Assembly (NCBI RefSeq): GCF_900609065.1
Contig: NZ_UXAU01000026.1
Span: forward strand, 91,566-155,565
DNA from: Arthrobacter ulcerisalmonis
GTDB taxonomy: Bacteria; Actinomycetota; Actinomycetes; Actinomycetales; Micrococcaceae
Direction of reading: 5' to 3'
Length of the DNA: 64,000 bases
Made by a program: the position numbers and the translations under genes. The first letter of the stretch is position 1; each line of letters opens with the position of its first letter. The notes beneath the pieces were generated by a model. The model was not told the DNA's origin. It worked only from the letters and a program-made list of their open reading frames with translations, and did not search any database. Below, in pieces: positions 1 through 8,870 of this stretch.

Positions 1-171
1 AGTCTCGGGTGAGATAAATCTCAGTCGGGTCCGGTGTGGCTTTTCGGAATCTGGATATTGGCAGGGAATTAGCGGGAAATTGCCTGTATCGGCGCGAATA
101 TGGCGGCTGACCTGCACCGGCAGCGTAGCTGGCGGAAAAAATTCCGGGCGTGGCGTACCCGAGTTGGCGTC
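1..171. other. Non-coding region upstream of whiB2
   Basis: I see no convincing gene here. A short inverted repeat, TGAGAT-AA-ATCTCA, lies at 10-23 and could be a regulator site for a gene beyond the left edge. The remainder is moderately AT-rich for this genome, as expected of a long promoter region. Confidence 0.45.
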
Positions 172-227
172 GGTGAGTGATTATTATCCAGCACTGGCTT
201 GACTCACCCTAGTTACACACGTGTAAT
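172..227 (+). promoter_or_regulatory. whiB2 promoter with overlapping inverted repeats
   Basis: A good sigma-70-type promoter is visible: TTGACT at 199-204, 17-bp spacer, TGTAAT at 222-227, predicting a start near 234 and a leader of about 80 nt. Two symmetrical elements overlap it. GGTGAGT (172-178) is repeated inverted as ACTCACC (202-208), centres 30 bp apart and covering the -35. TTACAC-AC-GTGTAA (213-226) covers the spacer and -10. The positions suit repressor binding. BldD-type control of whiB genes is known in Streptomyces, but the match to a BldD box is only partial. Confidence 0.6.
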
Positions 228-314
228 TAGAAACCTAAGGCAGCTGCGTAAGTACGGACACACAACCGAGTGTCCAGGTAGCCAGGCAGTTGCCGTAACA
301 GCAGGAGGGTCGCC

Positions 315-845
315 GTGGGGCAAGCAGAGCGAATCCAGGAAGATGGTGTCGTCGCCGGACAGGCAACGGCCAAGTATCGTGCGCGTGGCGTGCCCAGCGA
401 TTGGTACGTGGATCCAGCGGATCCCGACGCCGCAGAGCGGTATAACCAGAATTCCGGGTCCAGCCTTGACCACCAGGCAACCGCCTTCCTAGCTGCACAC
501 GAAGCACTGCTGGCTGGCGCGGATCCCGAGGATGAACTCGATCCGCCCATGGAACTGACGGTTGCGTCCGCAACTCAGCCCGTCTGGCTGGGCCTGCCGC
601 TGCAGCAGGGTTTCGACGATGAAGGCGAACTGGGCTGGCAGACTGACGCCCTGTGCGCCCAGACCGACCCGGAAGCGTTCTTTCCCGAAAAGGGCGGTTC
701 TACCCGCGACGCCAAGAAGGTTTGCGGCGCCTGCAACGTGCGTTCGCAGTGCCTCGAGTACGCGTTGGCCAATGACGAACGGTTTGGTATCTGGGGCGGC
801 CTGTCTGAGCGGGAACGCCGACGGCTTAGGAAGCGAGCAGTCTAA
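315..845 (+). CDS. whiB2: WhiB-family iron-sulfur transcription factor (WhiB2/WhmD-like)
   Basis: WhiB-family regulators bind a [4Fe-4S] cluster and act with sigma factors. WhiB2 (WhmD in mycobacteria) is linked to septation and cell division. The four cluster cysteines are C114, C137, C140 and C146 (C-x22-C-x2-C-x5-C), followed by the GIWGG turn at 158-162 and a basic tail. The N-terminal ~105 residues form a long acidic extension, making the protein longer (176 aa) than a minimal WhiB. The GTG start is supported by AGGAGGG at 303-309, 5 nt upstream. The WhiB2 assignment is an inference from neighbours shared with Rv3260c: the Rv3259-like and DUF3499 genes and sahH. Confidence 0.9.
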   Translation: MGQAERIQEDGVVAGQATAKYRARGVPSDWYVDPADPDAAERYNQNSGSSLDHQATAFLAAHEALLAGADPEDELDPPMELTVASATQPVWLGLPLQQGFDDEGELGWQTDALCAQTDPEAFFPEKGGSTRDAKKVCGACNVRSQCLEYALANDERFGIWGGLSERERRRLRKRAV

Positions 846-874
846 TTCTTCAGGATGTTCATGTCACTGCCGTT

Positions 875-3800
875 GTGGTCTCACACAACGGCAGTGCCTA
901 TCTCCCCAGGACCCTCTCTGCCCTGGCGGATCAAACCCGCCCCGTGGACCGGACCATTGGCGTGGACACCAGTTCTCGCGATGATTCGCTGCGACACCTC
1001 ACTAACGCCTTTGGCGCCGATCAGGTCACGAGCTACCGCGCGCATCGTGGCGGACTCGGTGCAGCCCTCAAAGCCGGGCTGGCAAGCCTGGCTCCCAGCG
1101 GTGGCAACACCGCGGGGGAGTGGATCTGGCTGCTCCACGACGATTCAGCCCCGGATCCCCGAGCACTGGCGGAGCTACTCACTGCGGTGGAGCTGGCGCC
1201 GTCCGTGACGGTGGCTGGCTGCAAGCAACTTGACTGGGACTCCAACCGACACCTGATCGATGTTGGCTTGTCCATCAGCCGTTGGGCCGAGCGGCTGACC
1301 CTCATTGAACCCGAAGAACTTGATCAGGGTCAGTACGACGGACGTAGCGATACGTTTGCCGTCAATTCGGCTGGCATGCTGATCCGCCGCGATGTCTGGG
1401 AACTCTTGGGTGGGTTCGATCCTGCGCTGCCTGGGACCGGCGACGACGTCGATTTCTGCTGGCGCAACCGTTTGGCCGGCAACCGGGTGGTGGTGGTGCC
1501 CACCGCCAAGATTTTCCACGTGGTGGAACGGCCACATGGGCTGGGTACCCCGGCCGCGGCGCGCAAGGCGCAGGTCCACTTGCGGTTGAAGCATGCACCC
1601 CTGTGGATGGTGCCTGTGCATGCCGTCCTAGCTCTGTTGGGCAGTCTCTTCACCTTCTTCCTTAGCGTGGCCGTCAAGGATCCCGGGCACGGCCTGATGC
1701 ACCTGGCCGCCACCTGCTCCGCGCTGGCCAGGCCTCGGGCGCTGGCCCGGGCCCGGAACTCCGCCCGGAAAACCCGGCTGGTTAGGCGCTCGGTCATCCG
1801 GGAACTCCGGACGTCACGGCGTGAGGTTTGGAGTCACCGCAGGTCACTCCTCGAAGCCCTTGGTGCAGACAACACCCCTGCCGAAGACCTCACCCAAGAT
1901 GCCTTACAGGACCAACCCAGCGGAGATGCAGCAGACGACTTTGCTGCCCTGGCCACCACCAAACGCGGCTGGGTGGGCAACGGTGCACTCGCGGCAGTCA
2001 TCATCGCTACGGTGGCTGCCATGCTGGCCCTGGCGGGGCTGTTCCGCGCGCCGGCCGCCGCCGGCGGCGCGCTCCTTCCTGTGTCCGCAACCCTCGCTGA
2101 GATCTGGCAGCACGCCTCCGGCTGGTGGATCAGCCTCGGCGCTGGACTGCCCGGCCGGGGCGATCCTTTCGGCTATGTCCTGTGGGTTCTGGGCCTGCTC
2201 GGCAGCGGCGATGCCAACGCCGCCTTGGCATGGCTTTTCCTGCTCAGCACACCACTGTCAGCCCTGACGGCGTGGTTTGCCGCCGGCGGCTTGACCGTCC
2301 GCCGCCGTCTACGCTTCGTGGCGGCCTTATCCTGGGCGGCAGCACCCGCGTTGCAGATAGCCGCAAACCAAGGCCGCGCTGGCGCCCTGATTGCGCACAT
2401 CATGCTTCCGCTGGTGATCTTGGCACTTCTTCGTGCCACCGGAACCGCCGTGGGGCACGGCCGCTTCACCATGCCAGCCCCCGGCGACCGCCCTGGCAAC
2501 ATTCCACCCATCCGGCCGGGAGTCAACGGCACCCCGTCATGGACTGCAGCTGCCGCTGCCGGATTGGCACTTGCCGTGGTCACAGCATCGGCGCCGTCGC
2601 TGCTGGTGCCCTCGGTGGTGGTCGTGGTGCTGTGCGGTGTCCTGTTGGGTCGTCGTGGCACCACTGCCTGGTGGGCGTTGCTGCCCACCGCAGCGCTCTT
2701 CATCCCGTTTGCCCTCTCTACCCTGGACCGCCCGCGGGCACTCCTCGCCGACCCTGGCCTGCCGTTGGGCTTTGACCCGGCGCCCCTATGGCAGCAGGTC
2801 CTGGGCCAGCCCCTCAACTTCGGCATCTGGGGTGGCCTGACGGGCTTGCCGGTCTTCCAGGGCAATGCTGTGCCGTGGGCGTTGATTCTGGCTCTCGTGG
2901 TGGCAGCCCCGATTGTGGTCCTGGCGGTAGCGGCACTCTTCATGGCCCGCCGCAGGGCCGGGACCGTCCGGTTCCTCTGGGTAGCCGCCGTGTTGGCTCT
3001 GGCGGGTGGCTGGTTCGCAGGGCAGGTGGCCACCTCTGCGAGCGGTGACGTCCTGGTCTCACCCTTCACTGGCCCCAGCGTCTCGATGGCCTCGATCGCG
3101 CTCCTGGGGGCAGCCATCCTCGGTGCCGAAGGGCTCGTGGGTACTGCCGAGAATACTCTCGCCAAAACCAGCACCAAGGGCCGTGGCGTCCGTGCTGCCA
3201 TGGCTGCGGGCCTTGTCCTGCTCCTGGCCGGGCCCGTCCTGGGCATGGCCGCCTGGGCTACCCAAAATCTCGTGGGCGCACCTGCCGGAGTCGCGTCCCA
3301 GGAACCCGGCCTCGGCGCCCAGCGGCTGGTGGCGGCTGCCAGTCCGCGAACCCTCCCCGCCACCGCCATTGACCGCGGGACCGGTCCCGAACAAAGCCGC
3401 ACACTGCTGATCAGCGTCCGCGAAGATGGCACCGTCGATGCGTCCCTGGCGCGCGGCTCGGGCACCACCTTGGATGCGCTGTCGACCATCGCCTCGGCGC
3501 GCAACGTCATGGGCGCACCGGGGGCGGAATCCCTTCGAACGGACGACGACGTCACCTCGGTTCTCCGCGCAGTAGTGGCCACCGTGGTGGCTGGCCAAGG
3601 CGTGGATCCGCGGGCAGATTTGGAGCAGCTTGGGGCCGGCTTCGTGGTCCTTCGGGCCGCGGACTCAGCTGCCCAGCTAACGGCTAATCGGATCGATGCA
3701 GTTCCTGGCCTGGTCGCTGTGGGGCAGACAGACATGGGCTGGTTGTGGCGCATCACCCCAGCCAGCCAGAGTCTCGCAGAAACGGGGGATGTAGCCCATC

Positions 3801-4192
3801 GGGTGCGCATCACCTCGGCTGACGGCACCACGCTGGCCGTTATCCCGTCGAGCAGTACCGATGTTGCCGCAACGGCGCCTGCAGGTCCCGAAGGACGCCT
3901 GCTGGTCCTCGCGGAACGGGCCGATCCCAACTGGAGCGCCTGGCTGGACGGTACCAAACTGACCGCCAGCACCGCAGGTTGGTCACAAGCGTTCGTCCTG
4001 CCAGCCCAAGGCGGCGAACTCAGCGTCCGGTACGCGACGCCCTGGGAGCCCTGGACCGGGATTGCGCAGTTGGGTGTCATTGGATTGACCGTCCTGCTGG
4101 CGATTCCCATGCCGGCGCCACGGCGCCGCACGCCAACCCAGACGCTTCCCCGCACCGAAATTCCGACGCCGAAAGTCAAGCAACATGCGTGA
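875..4192 (+). CDS. Large polytopic membrane glycosyltransferase, GT2 family
   Basis: The N-terminal ~220 residues form a GT-A glycosyltransferase resembling rhamnosyltransferases: HDDS at 88-91 is the metal/nucleotide-sugar acid motif and D190-D191-x-D193-x-x-W196-R197 is the usual DDVDxxWR acceptor-side motif. About 650 residues with many hydrophobic helices follow (first near 240-270, a cluster at 370-790), then an extracytoplasmic C-terminal domain and one more helix near the end. This suggests a polymer-forming or flippase-coupled enzyme of the cell envelope; donor and acceptor are unknown. The GTG at 875 cuts into the first beta strand of the GT fold. The frame is open from 830, and an ATT codon at 845-847 overlaps the whiB2 stop (TAATT) with AGGAAG 11 nt upstream, so the true start may be ATT. 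It overlaps the next gene by 8 nt. Confidence 0.85.
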   Translation: MVSHNGSAYLPRTLSALADQTRPVDRTIGVDTSSRDDSLRHLTNAFGADQVTSYRAHRGGLGAALKAGLASLAPSGGNTAGEWIWLLHDDSAPDPRALAELLTAVELAPSVTVAGCKQLDWDSNRHLIDVGLSISRWAERLTLIEPEELDQGQYDGRSDTFAVNSAGMLIRRDVWELLGGFDPALPGTGDDVDFCWRNRLAGNRVVVVPTAKIFHVVERPHGLGTPAAARKAQVHLRLKHAPLWMVPVHAVLALLGSLFTFFLSVAVKDPGHGLMHLAATCSALARPRALARARNSARKTRLVRRSVIRELRTSRREVWSHRRSLLEALGADNTPAEDLTQDALQDQPSGDAADDFAALATTKRGWVGNGALAAVIIATVAAMLALAGLFRAPAAAGGALLPVSATLAEIWQHASGWWISLGAGLPGRGDPFGYVLWVLGLLGSGDANAALAWLFLLSTPLSALTAWFAAGGLTVRRRLRFVAALSWAAAPALQIAANQGRAGALIAHIMLPLVILALLRATGTAVGHGRFTMPAPGDRPGNIPPIRPGVNGTPSWTAAAAAGLALAVVTASAPSLLVPSVVVVVLCGVLLGRRGTTAWWALLPTAALFIPFALSTLDRPRALLADPGLPLGFDPAPLWQQVLGQPLNFGIWGGLTGLPVFQGNAVPWALILALVVAAPIVVLAVAALFMARRRAGTVRFLWVAAVLALAGGWFAGQVATSASGDVLVSPFTGPSVSMASIALLGAAILGAEGLVGTAENTLAKTSTKGRGVRAAMAAGLVLLLAGPVLGMAAWATQNLVGAPAGVASQEPGLGAQRLVAAASPRTLPATAIDRGTGPEQSRTLLISVREDGTVDASLARGSGTTLDALSTIASARNVMGAPGAESLRTDDDVTSVLRAVVATVVAGQGVDPRADLEQLGAGFVVLRAADSAAQLTANRIDAVPGLVAVGQTDMGWLWRITPASQSLAETGDVAHRVRITSADGTTLAVIPSSSTDVAATAPAGPEGRLLVLAERADPNWSAWLDGTKLTASTAGWSQAFVLPAQGGELSVRYATPWEPWTGIAQLGVIGLTVLLAIPMPAPRRRTPTQTLPRTEIPTPKVKQHA

Positions 4193-5858
4193 GAACAGCC
4201 CCGCCGCTTCCACTGCAGCGAAGGCACCGGCCGCAGGTGGGCCGCGAGCCGTCCGGCCTGCCACAGAAAAACCGGCGAAGGCCACCCAGCCGCGCCGGAA
4301 AGCAGCAGTGGCGGGGTTTGCCGCCTCGGCACTCGTCTTGGTCGGAGCTGGCGCCGTGGTGGTGGCCGGCTCACTGCTGCCCGCGACGCAAACGAACCAC
4401 AATTTAGCCGCCGTTGCCGCGGCGGTCCCGGCCGGCACGGCCGTAGGGGTCTGCCCTGGACCTGCCCGCCTGGTGACCGGTACAGAGGCAGGGACCGACC
4501 CGCAATTCAGCCCGGAATCGGCCACTGCAACCAGCACGGTGACAGGCCTGGTCCTTGGCGCAGCAGGAGCAGTTCCGGCCAGCGAATTGGCACGGCTGGA
4601 TGGGTCCACGATCGTGGAAGTCGCCAAGGAACCGGCAGCCGCTGCCAGCGGAAATGCTGCCAGCAACGCCCTGGCAGCAGCCATCGTTCCGGGCCGCCAG
4701 GTAGACCAAGTGAGCGTCTTGGCCGCCAAGCCGCTGGCAAACCAGACGGCGTCTGCCGCAGCAGCAACCAAATTTACTGCCACGGACGGAGACCTCCGCG
4801 GCCTTGCTGCGGCCAACTGCCAGCAACCCAGCAATGATCAGTGGCTGGCTGGTGCCAGCACCACCGTGGGCCGGGCATCGGTGCTGAACCTGACCAACGC
4901 TTCAACCACTCCGGCTACTGTCAGTCTTGAGCTCTTCGGTTCGGCGGGGGAGATCCAAGCACCAGGAAGCCGCGGCCTCCTGGTAGCACCCGGAGCAACC
5001 CGTTCCGTGGTGCTTGCCGGGCTTGCACCGTCAGAGGAACAACTGAGCGTGCGCGTCCGAAGTGCCGGCGGCCCCGTGGCAGCCGTCATCCAGCAGAGCG
5101 TACTCCGTGGTCTGACCCCCGGCGGCGTTGACTTCATCACCCCCGGAGCCGCGCCATCCACTCGTCAGGTAATGACGGGAATCGACATTCAGGATGCGGC
5201 GGCCGTCAACGCCCTGATCCGGCGGAGCGGTTTCCAAGACGCGGGTCCGGCCTTGGAACTCACCGTTCCGGGTCCCTCCGATGCCGTCGTGGAGATCAGC
5301 GTCTTCGGCCGGGACGGCAAAAAGGTGCTGCCCAGTGGCGGGGTCGTCACCGCAAAGGCCGGGACCGTCACCAGTGTTTCCCTGGCTGGGGTTCCCGCGG
5401 GCCAGTACACCGTGGCGGCATCCTCTGATGTTTCCTTCGTGGCGACCACCAGGCTGAGCCGCGGCGTTGATGCGGACCAGCCAACCGATGCGGCCTGGGC
5501 GGCGTCCGGGATCCGTCTTGGCAGCCAACATGTGGTGCCCGTGCCCCGCGGTGGGGTCCGACAGCTCGTCTTCGGCGTCCTCGACGGACGCGCCACCATC
5601 ACCTACGCCGCAGTCACCGCGGACGGCAAGGTCAAGGCGCCCGCCAGTGCGGACATCGCTGGCGGTACCACTGCGGCCATCGGCATTCCGGAGCAGGCTG
5701 ATGGGTCCGACGTCGTGGGTTACGTGGTTTCCGCGTCCGGCGACGCCGCCTACGGGGCAGTGCTGCTGCAACGCTCCGGCGCCAACGACGTATCCTCCCT
5801 GACCCTGCCGCCTGCAGCAGCAGGCCAGGAGAGCGTGGCCGTGGCTCTTGGCTACTAG
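4185..5858 (+). CDS. DUF5719-family membrane-anchored secreted protein
   Basis: A 557-aa protein with a short Ala/Pro-rich cytoplasmic N-terminus, one membrane segment at about 41-64, and a long extracytoplasmic region of repeated beta-rich stretches, low in Cys and Lys and rich in Ala, Gly, Val and Ser. The pattern is that of DUF5719 proteins, which sit directly behind this large glycosyltransferase in actinobacteria. The ATG lies inside the glycosyltransferase 3' end (8-nt overlap), so the two are almost certainly translated together and probably act in the same envelope pathway. No catalytic motif was recognised. It ends tail to tail with the next gene. Confidence 0.75.
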   Translation: MRENSPAASTAAKAPAAGGPRAVRPATEKPAKATQPRRKAAVAGFAASALVLVGAGAVVVAGSLLPATQTNHNLAAVAAAVPAGTAVGVCPGPARLVTGTEAGTDPQFSPESATATSTVTGLVLGAAGAVPASELARLDGSTIVEVAKEPAAAASGNAASNALAAAIVPGRQVDQVSVLAAKPLANQTASAAAATKFTATDGDLRGLAAANCQQPSNDQWLAGASTTVGRASVLNLTNASTTPATVSLELFGSAGEIQAPGSRGLLVAPGATRSVVLAGLAPSEEQLSVRVRSAGGPVAAVIQQSVLRGLTPGGVDFITPGAAPSTRQVMTGIDIQDAAAVNALIRRSGFQDAGPALELTVPGPSDAVVEISVFGRDGKKVLPSGGVVTAKAGTVTSVSLAGVPAGQYTVAASSDVSFVATTRLSRGVDADQPTDAAWAASGIRLGSQHVVPVPRGGVRQLVFGVLDGRATITYAAVTADGKVKAPASADIAGGTTAAIGIPEQADGSDVVGYVVSASGDAAYGAVLLQRSGANDVSSLTLPPAAAGQESVAVALGY

Positions 5859-5861
5859 GCC

Positions 5862-6374
5862 CTAGTACCTGCGGCGGTAGACGGGGTCCAGGGTCTCCGG
5901 GGCCACGCCCAGCATTTCAGCCGTGTATTCCACCACGACGTCATGGACCAGATCTTGCAGTTCCTCTGGCCCCAGGCTGCCCTGTTCCACCACGCGCCGG
6001 TACACGGTGACCAGCGGTCCGTCGTCCTTGGTGGCCTGAGTTGAAGAACCCATCGGGACGGGGGTGCCCGCGGCAGCCAACTGCTCGAGGTTGGGTGGGA
6101 TCTCGTCGACGCCGAACCGGACGCCGTCGAGCGTCTTACCCCAGATGTCGTGGAGTCGCTGTGCCGATTCCATGACCAGATCATCGAAGATGTCCGAACG
6201 TGTTCGGTAGCCGGGGTGGGTGGGCAAGATAATGAGGCCGCGGAGGCCGCGCCCATGCCGATTACGACGGCGGACGGCGAAGTTTCGCGGTTCTACCGGT
6301 TCGGCCGGATCCCCGGTGCTGCCGGGGTCAGCCAACCGGACCGTAAATTCTGATTCCTGGTTCGATGACTGCAT
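5862..6374 (-). CDS. Metallopeptidase-family protein (Rv3259-like) lacking the HExxH motif
   Basis: A 170-aa protein of the zincin-like family (PF06262) that neighbours whiB2 and DUF3499 in many actinobacteria. Family members with activity have HExxHH near the C-terminus. Here the equivalent stretch is VHDVVVEY (133-140): His134 remains, the catalytic Glu is Asp, and the second zinc His is Val. It is therefore probably not a working zinc protease, or coordinates metal differently. I chose the ATG at 6374 because the conserved part begins there; an in-frame extension to 6452 is possible but would run into the divergent DUF3499 promoter. An arginine-rich stretch at 35-45 may contact nucleic acid. 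Confidence 0.75.
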   Translation of the reverse strand: MQSSNQESEFTVRLADPGSTGDPAEPVEPRNFAVRRRNRHGRGLRGLIILPTHPGYRTRSDIFDDLVMESAQRLHDIWGKTLDGVRFGVDEIPPNLEQLAAAGTPVPMGSSTQATKDDGPLVTVYRRVVEQGSLGPEELQDLVHDVVVEYTAEMLGVAPETLDPVYRRRY

Positions 6375-6492
6375 ACATTGACTGTAAACCCGGTGACTGA
6401 AAACTGCGACAGCGGTCCGACGGGGCAGGATGCGCGCCGGGACCTGCGCCAATGCGCGGGATTGGCCGCTCGGGCCGGTAGTCTGTGATCTC

Positions 6493-6882
6493 GTGGGAGC
6501 TATCCGTCAGTGTTCAAGATCCGCCTGCCGTCAATCGGCCGTGGCTACCTTGACCTACGTCTACGCAGATTCAACAGCGGTCCTCGGACCCCTGGCCACC
6601 TACGCCGAACCGCACTGCTATGACCTGTGCAGCCAGCACGCCGGGTCCTTGACGGTGCCCAGGGGCTGGGAAGTCCTTCGCCTCGCGATGCCCACCACAC
6701 CACCCCAGCCCGGACCGGATGACCTCCTTGCCCTCGCTGACGCCGTCCGAGAGGCGGCGTCGCAGCCGTCCCGGCAGGCGCCGTCGCCCACCCAGCGTAG
6801 TACCCACGCAGCCCTGGAAGCGCCGGCCGGCGCCGAAGGTACCCGCCGAGGTCACCTGCGCATTCTCCGCGAACCGTCCTGA
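6493..6882 (+). CDS. DUF3499-family zinc-ribbon protein (Rv3258c-like)
   Basis: A 129-aa protein with C7-x4-C12 and C42-x3-C46, the four-cysteine zinc-ribbon pattern of DUF3499. The C-terminal 60 residues are Ala/Pro/Ser-rich and look disordered. The function is unknown. The GTG start at 6493 precedes the first conserved residues. A -10-like TAGTCT at 6479-6484 is only 8 nt upstream, which suggests a nearly leaderless mRNA. An upstream in-frame ATG at 6430 would put this promoter inside the gene, so I reject it. It is divergent from the metallopeptidase-family gene and followed by the Trm112-like gene. Confidence 0.8.
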   Translation: MGAIRQCSRSACRQSAVATLTYVYADSTAVLGPLATYAEPHCYDLCSQHAGSLTVPRGWEVLRLAMPTTPPQPGPDDLLALADAVREAASQPSRQAPSPTQRSTHAALEAPAGAEGTRRGHLRILREPS

Positions 6883-6960
6883 CGGGCATCTGGCGGTAGG
6901 CTGGACGCTGTACACCAGTCCGCAACCGGCGCGAGCGCGCCCGCCAGGGAGCAGCAACAC

Positions 6961-7194
6961 ATGCCAAAGATCAGCCCCGAGCTGTTGTCCGTCCTACGGT
7001 GTCCCGTGACGAACTCACCCCTGATCCAGGAAGGCGAGGAGCTGGTGGCCACTGCCACCGCAGCCTCGGGCGCCACCCCGCGCTATGCCATCGAAGACGG
7101 CATCCCTTTGCTGCTGCCGCCGGAGCTGATGGCAGCAGCCGCCACAGCGGGTTCGGACCAGCACGATTCAGTCAGCCCCACCCCGGCGCCGTAA
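6961..7194 (+). CDS. Trm112-family protein
   Basis: A 77-aa Trm112/YcaR-type protein: Leu-Arg-Cys-Pro at 12-15 and a hydrophobic Ile-Pro-Leu-Leu-Leu-Pro stretch typical of the family. Trm112 proteins are small scaffolds that stabilise methyltransferases. The second cysteine pair of some members is missing, so zinc binding is doubtful. AGGGAG at 6946-6951 gives a good ribosome site. A TAGGCT -10 box at 6897-6902 inside the DUF3499 3' flank suggests its own promoter. It lies directly upstream of S-adenosylhomocysteinase, a pairing that fits methylation metabolism (inference). Confidence 0.75.
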   Translation: MPKISPELLSVLRCPVTNSPLIQEGEELVATATAASGATPRYAIEDGIPLLLPPELMAAAATAGSDQHDSVSPTPAP

Positions 7195-7285
7195 GCGCGC
7201 CGACGCCTTTTTTCGCGGCGCAGCAGCGCCGCCCGCCGGCAGCATGCCGGGACAAGAACCCTCGGATACAGACCAAAGGATCCCC

Positions 7286-8764
7286 ATGACGTTTGATTAC
7301 AAGGTTGCCGACATTTCCCTCGCGGAAGCTGGCCGGCATCAAATCCGCCTCGCCGAGCACGAGATGCCGGGCTTGATGTCCCTGCGCGAAGAGTTCGGTC
7401 CCACCCAGCCGCTCGCTGGCGCCCGGATTGCCGGCTCCCTGCACATGACGGTCCAGACCGCCGTCCTGATCGAAACGTTGACGGCGCTGGGCGCTGAAGT
7501 GCGCTGGGCGTCGTGCAACATCTTCTCCACCCAGGACGAGGCAGCAGCAGCAGTGGTGGTGGGTACCGGCACCGTGGAGAACCCTGCCGGCGTTCCGGTG
7601 TTTGCCTGGAAGGGCGAATCGCTCGAGGAGTACTGGTGGACTGCTGAGCAGATCCTCACCTGGCCCGGCGCCGATACCAACCCGGAACTCGGCCCGAACA
7701 TGATCCTGGACGACGGTGGCGACGCCACCATGCTGGTCCACAAGGGAGTCGAGTTCGAGGCAGCCGGAGCAGTTCCCAGCGCCGCGGAGAACGATTCCGC
7801 GGAGCACATTGTCTTCCTCGACGTCCTGCGCGCCTCGCTGGCAGCCAACCCGAAGAAGTGGGGCCGCATCGCAGCCCGCATCAAGGGCGTCAGCGAAGAG
7901 ACCACCACGGGTGTGCTGCGGCTCTACCAGCTCGCTGCCCAAGGAAAGCTGCTCTTCCCGGCTATCAACGTCAACGACTCGGTGACCAAGAGCAAGTTCG
8001 ACAACAAGTACGGCATCCGGCACTCTCTGCCTGATGGCATTAACCGCGCCACGGACGTCCTCATGGGCGGCAAGGTTGCTGTGGTCTGTGGCTACGGCGA
8101 TGTTGGCAAGGGCGCAGCAGAAGCGCTGCGTGGCCAGGGTTCCCGGGTGATCGTGACCGAGATCGACCCCATCTGTGCGCTGCAGGCTGCCATGGACGGC
8201 TACCAGGTCGCCAAGCTCGAATCAGTCCTGGCGATTGGCGATATCTTCATCACCACCACCGGCAACAAAGACGTCATCATGGCCGAGCACATGGCCGGGA
8301 TGAAGAATAAGGCGATTGTGGGCAACATCGGCCACTTCGACAACGAAATCGACATGGCTGGGCTGGCGAAAATCGACGGCATCACCAAGGTCGAGATCAA
8401 GCCGCAGGTGCACGAATGGGTCTTCAACGCCGGCGCTGACTCCGAGCGATCCATCATTGTGCTCTCCGAAGGGCGCCTGCTGAACCTGGGCAACGCCACC
8501 GGGCACCCGTCGTTCGTGATGAGCAACTCCTTTGCCAACCAGACCATCGCCCAGATCGAACTGTGGACGAAGAAGGACCAGGCCGAGGACGAGCGCGAGT
8601 ACCACAACCAGGTGTACGTCCTGCCGAAGGTCCTGGACGAAAAGGTGGCACGGCTGCACCTCGGTGCCCTGGGCGTGGAGCTCACGGAACTGTCCAAGGA
8701 CCAGGCTGAATACCTCGATATCGATGTGGCCGGCCCGTATAAGCCGGAGCACTACCGCTACTAG
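7286..8764 (+). CDS. ahcY: Adenosylhomocysteinase
   Basis: Hydrolyses S-adenosylhomocysteine to adenosine and homocysteine, removing the product inhibitor of methyltransferases; a cytosolic NAD-dependent tetramer. The NAD-binding motif GYGDVGKG lies at 269-276, and the protein ends in the conserved PYKPEHYRY, where Lys and Tyr reach the neighbouring subunit's NAD. The length (492 aa) is normal for the actinobacterial form with the family insertion. I chose ATG 7286 because it has AAAGGA at 7275-7280 and matches the family N-terminus; an in-frame ATG at 7244 lacks a ribosome site. A 7-bp perfect stem (7215-7221/7226-7232) precedes the gene. No SAH riboswitch core was recognised. Confidence 0.96.
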   Translation: MTFDYKVADISLAEAGRHQIRLAEHEMPGLMSLREEFGPTQPLAGARIAGSLHMTVQTAVLIETLTALGAEVRWASCNIFSTQDEAAAAVVVGTGTVENPAGVPVFAWKGESLEEYWWTAEQILTWPGADTNPELGPNMILDDGGDATMLVHKGVEFEAAGAVPSAAENDSAEHIVFLDVLRASLAANPKKWGRIAARIKGVSEETTTGVLRLYQLAAQGKLLFPAINVNDSVTKSKFDNKYGIRHSLPDGINRATDVLMGGKVAVVCGYGDVGKGAAEALRGQGSRVIVTEIDPICALQAAMDGYQVAKLESVLAIGDIFITTTGNKDVIMAEHMAGMKNKAIVGNIGHFDNEIDMAGLAKIDGITKVEIKPQVHEWVFNAGADSERSIIVLSEGRLLNLGNATGHPSFVMSNSFANQTIAQIELWTKKDQAEDEREYHNQVYVLPKVLDEKVARLHLGALGVELTELSKDQAEYLDIDVAGPYKPEHYRY

Positions 8765-8816
8765 GCCACCCGACTAAACCGACCGGCACCAGCTGCCTGG
8801 AACGGTGCACACCACG

Positions 8817-8850
8817 GAACCCGGATGCCACTGGCACCCGGGTTCTGTTG
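8817..8850 (+). terminator. Terminator after ahcY
   Basis: GAACCCGG (8817-8824) pairs with CCGGGTTC (8838-8845), and TGCCA (8826-8830) with TGGCA (8832-8836), giving a 13-bp hairpin followed by TGTTG. This is a strong stem with a weak T tail, usual in high-GC actinobacteria. Confidence 0.75.
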
Positions 8851-8858
8851 TCAGCGCC

Positions 8859-8864
8859 TAGAAT
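8859..8864 (+). promoter_or_regulatory. -10 element for leaderless ldt mRNA
   Basis: TAGAAT ends 6 nt before the ATG at 8871, and no Shine-Dalgarno is present. Transcription would begin at or next to the start codon. Confidence 0.5.
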
Positions 8865-8870
8865 TGACCC

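Noticed and set aside
2173..4374. Long minus-strand reading frame opposite the glycosyltransferase
   Set aside because: It is the antisense of a gene with clear domain motifs; the product is Arg/Pro/Thr-rich and has no recognisable fold or ribosome site.
7195..7285. SAH riboswitch or terminator before ahcY
   Set aside because: Only a simple 7-bp stem (7215-7232) is present. The conserved SAH-riboswitch core is not seen, and the T run precedes the stem rather than following it.
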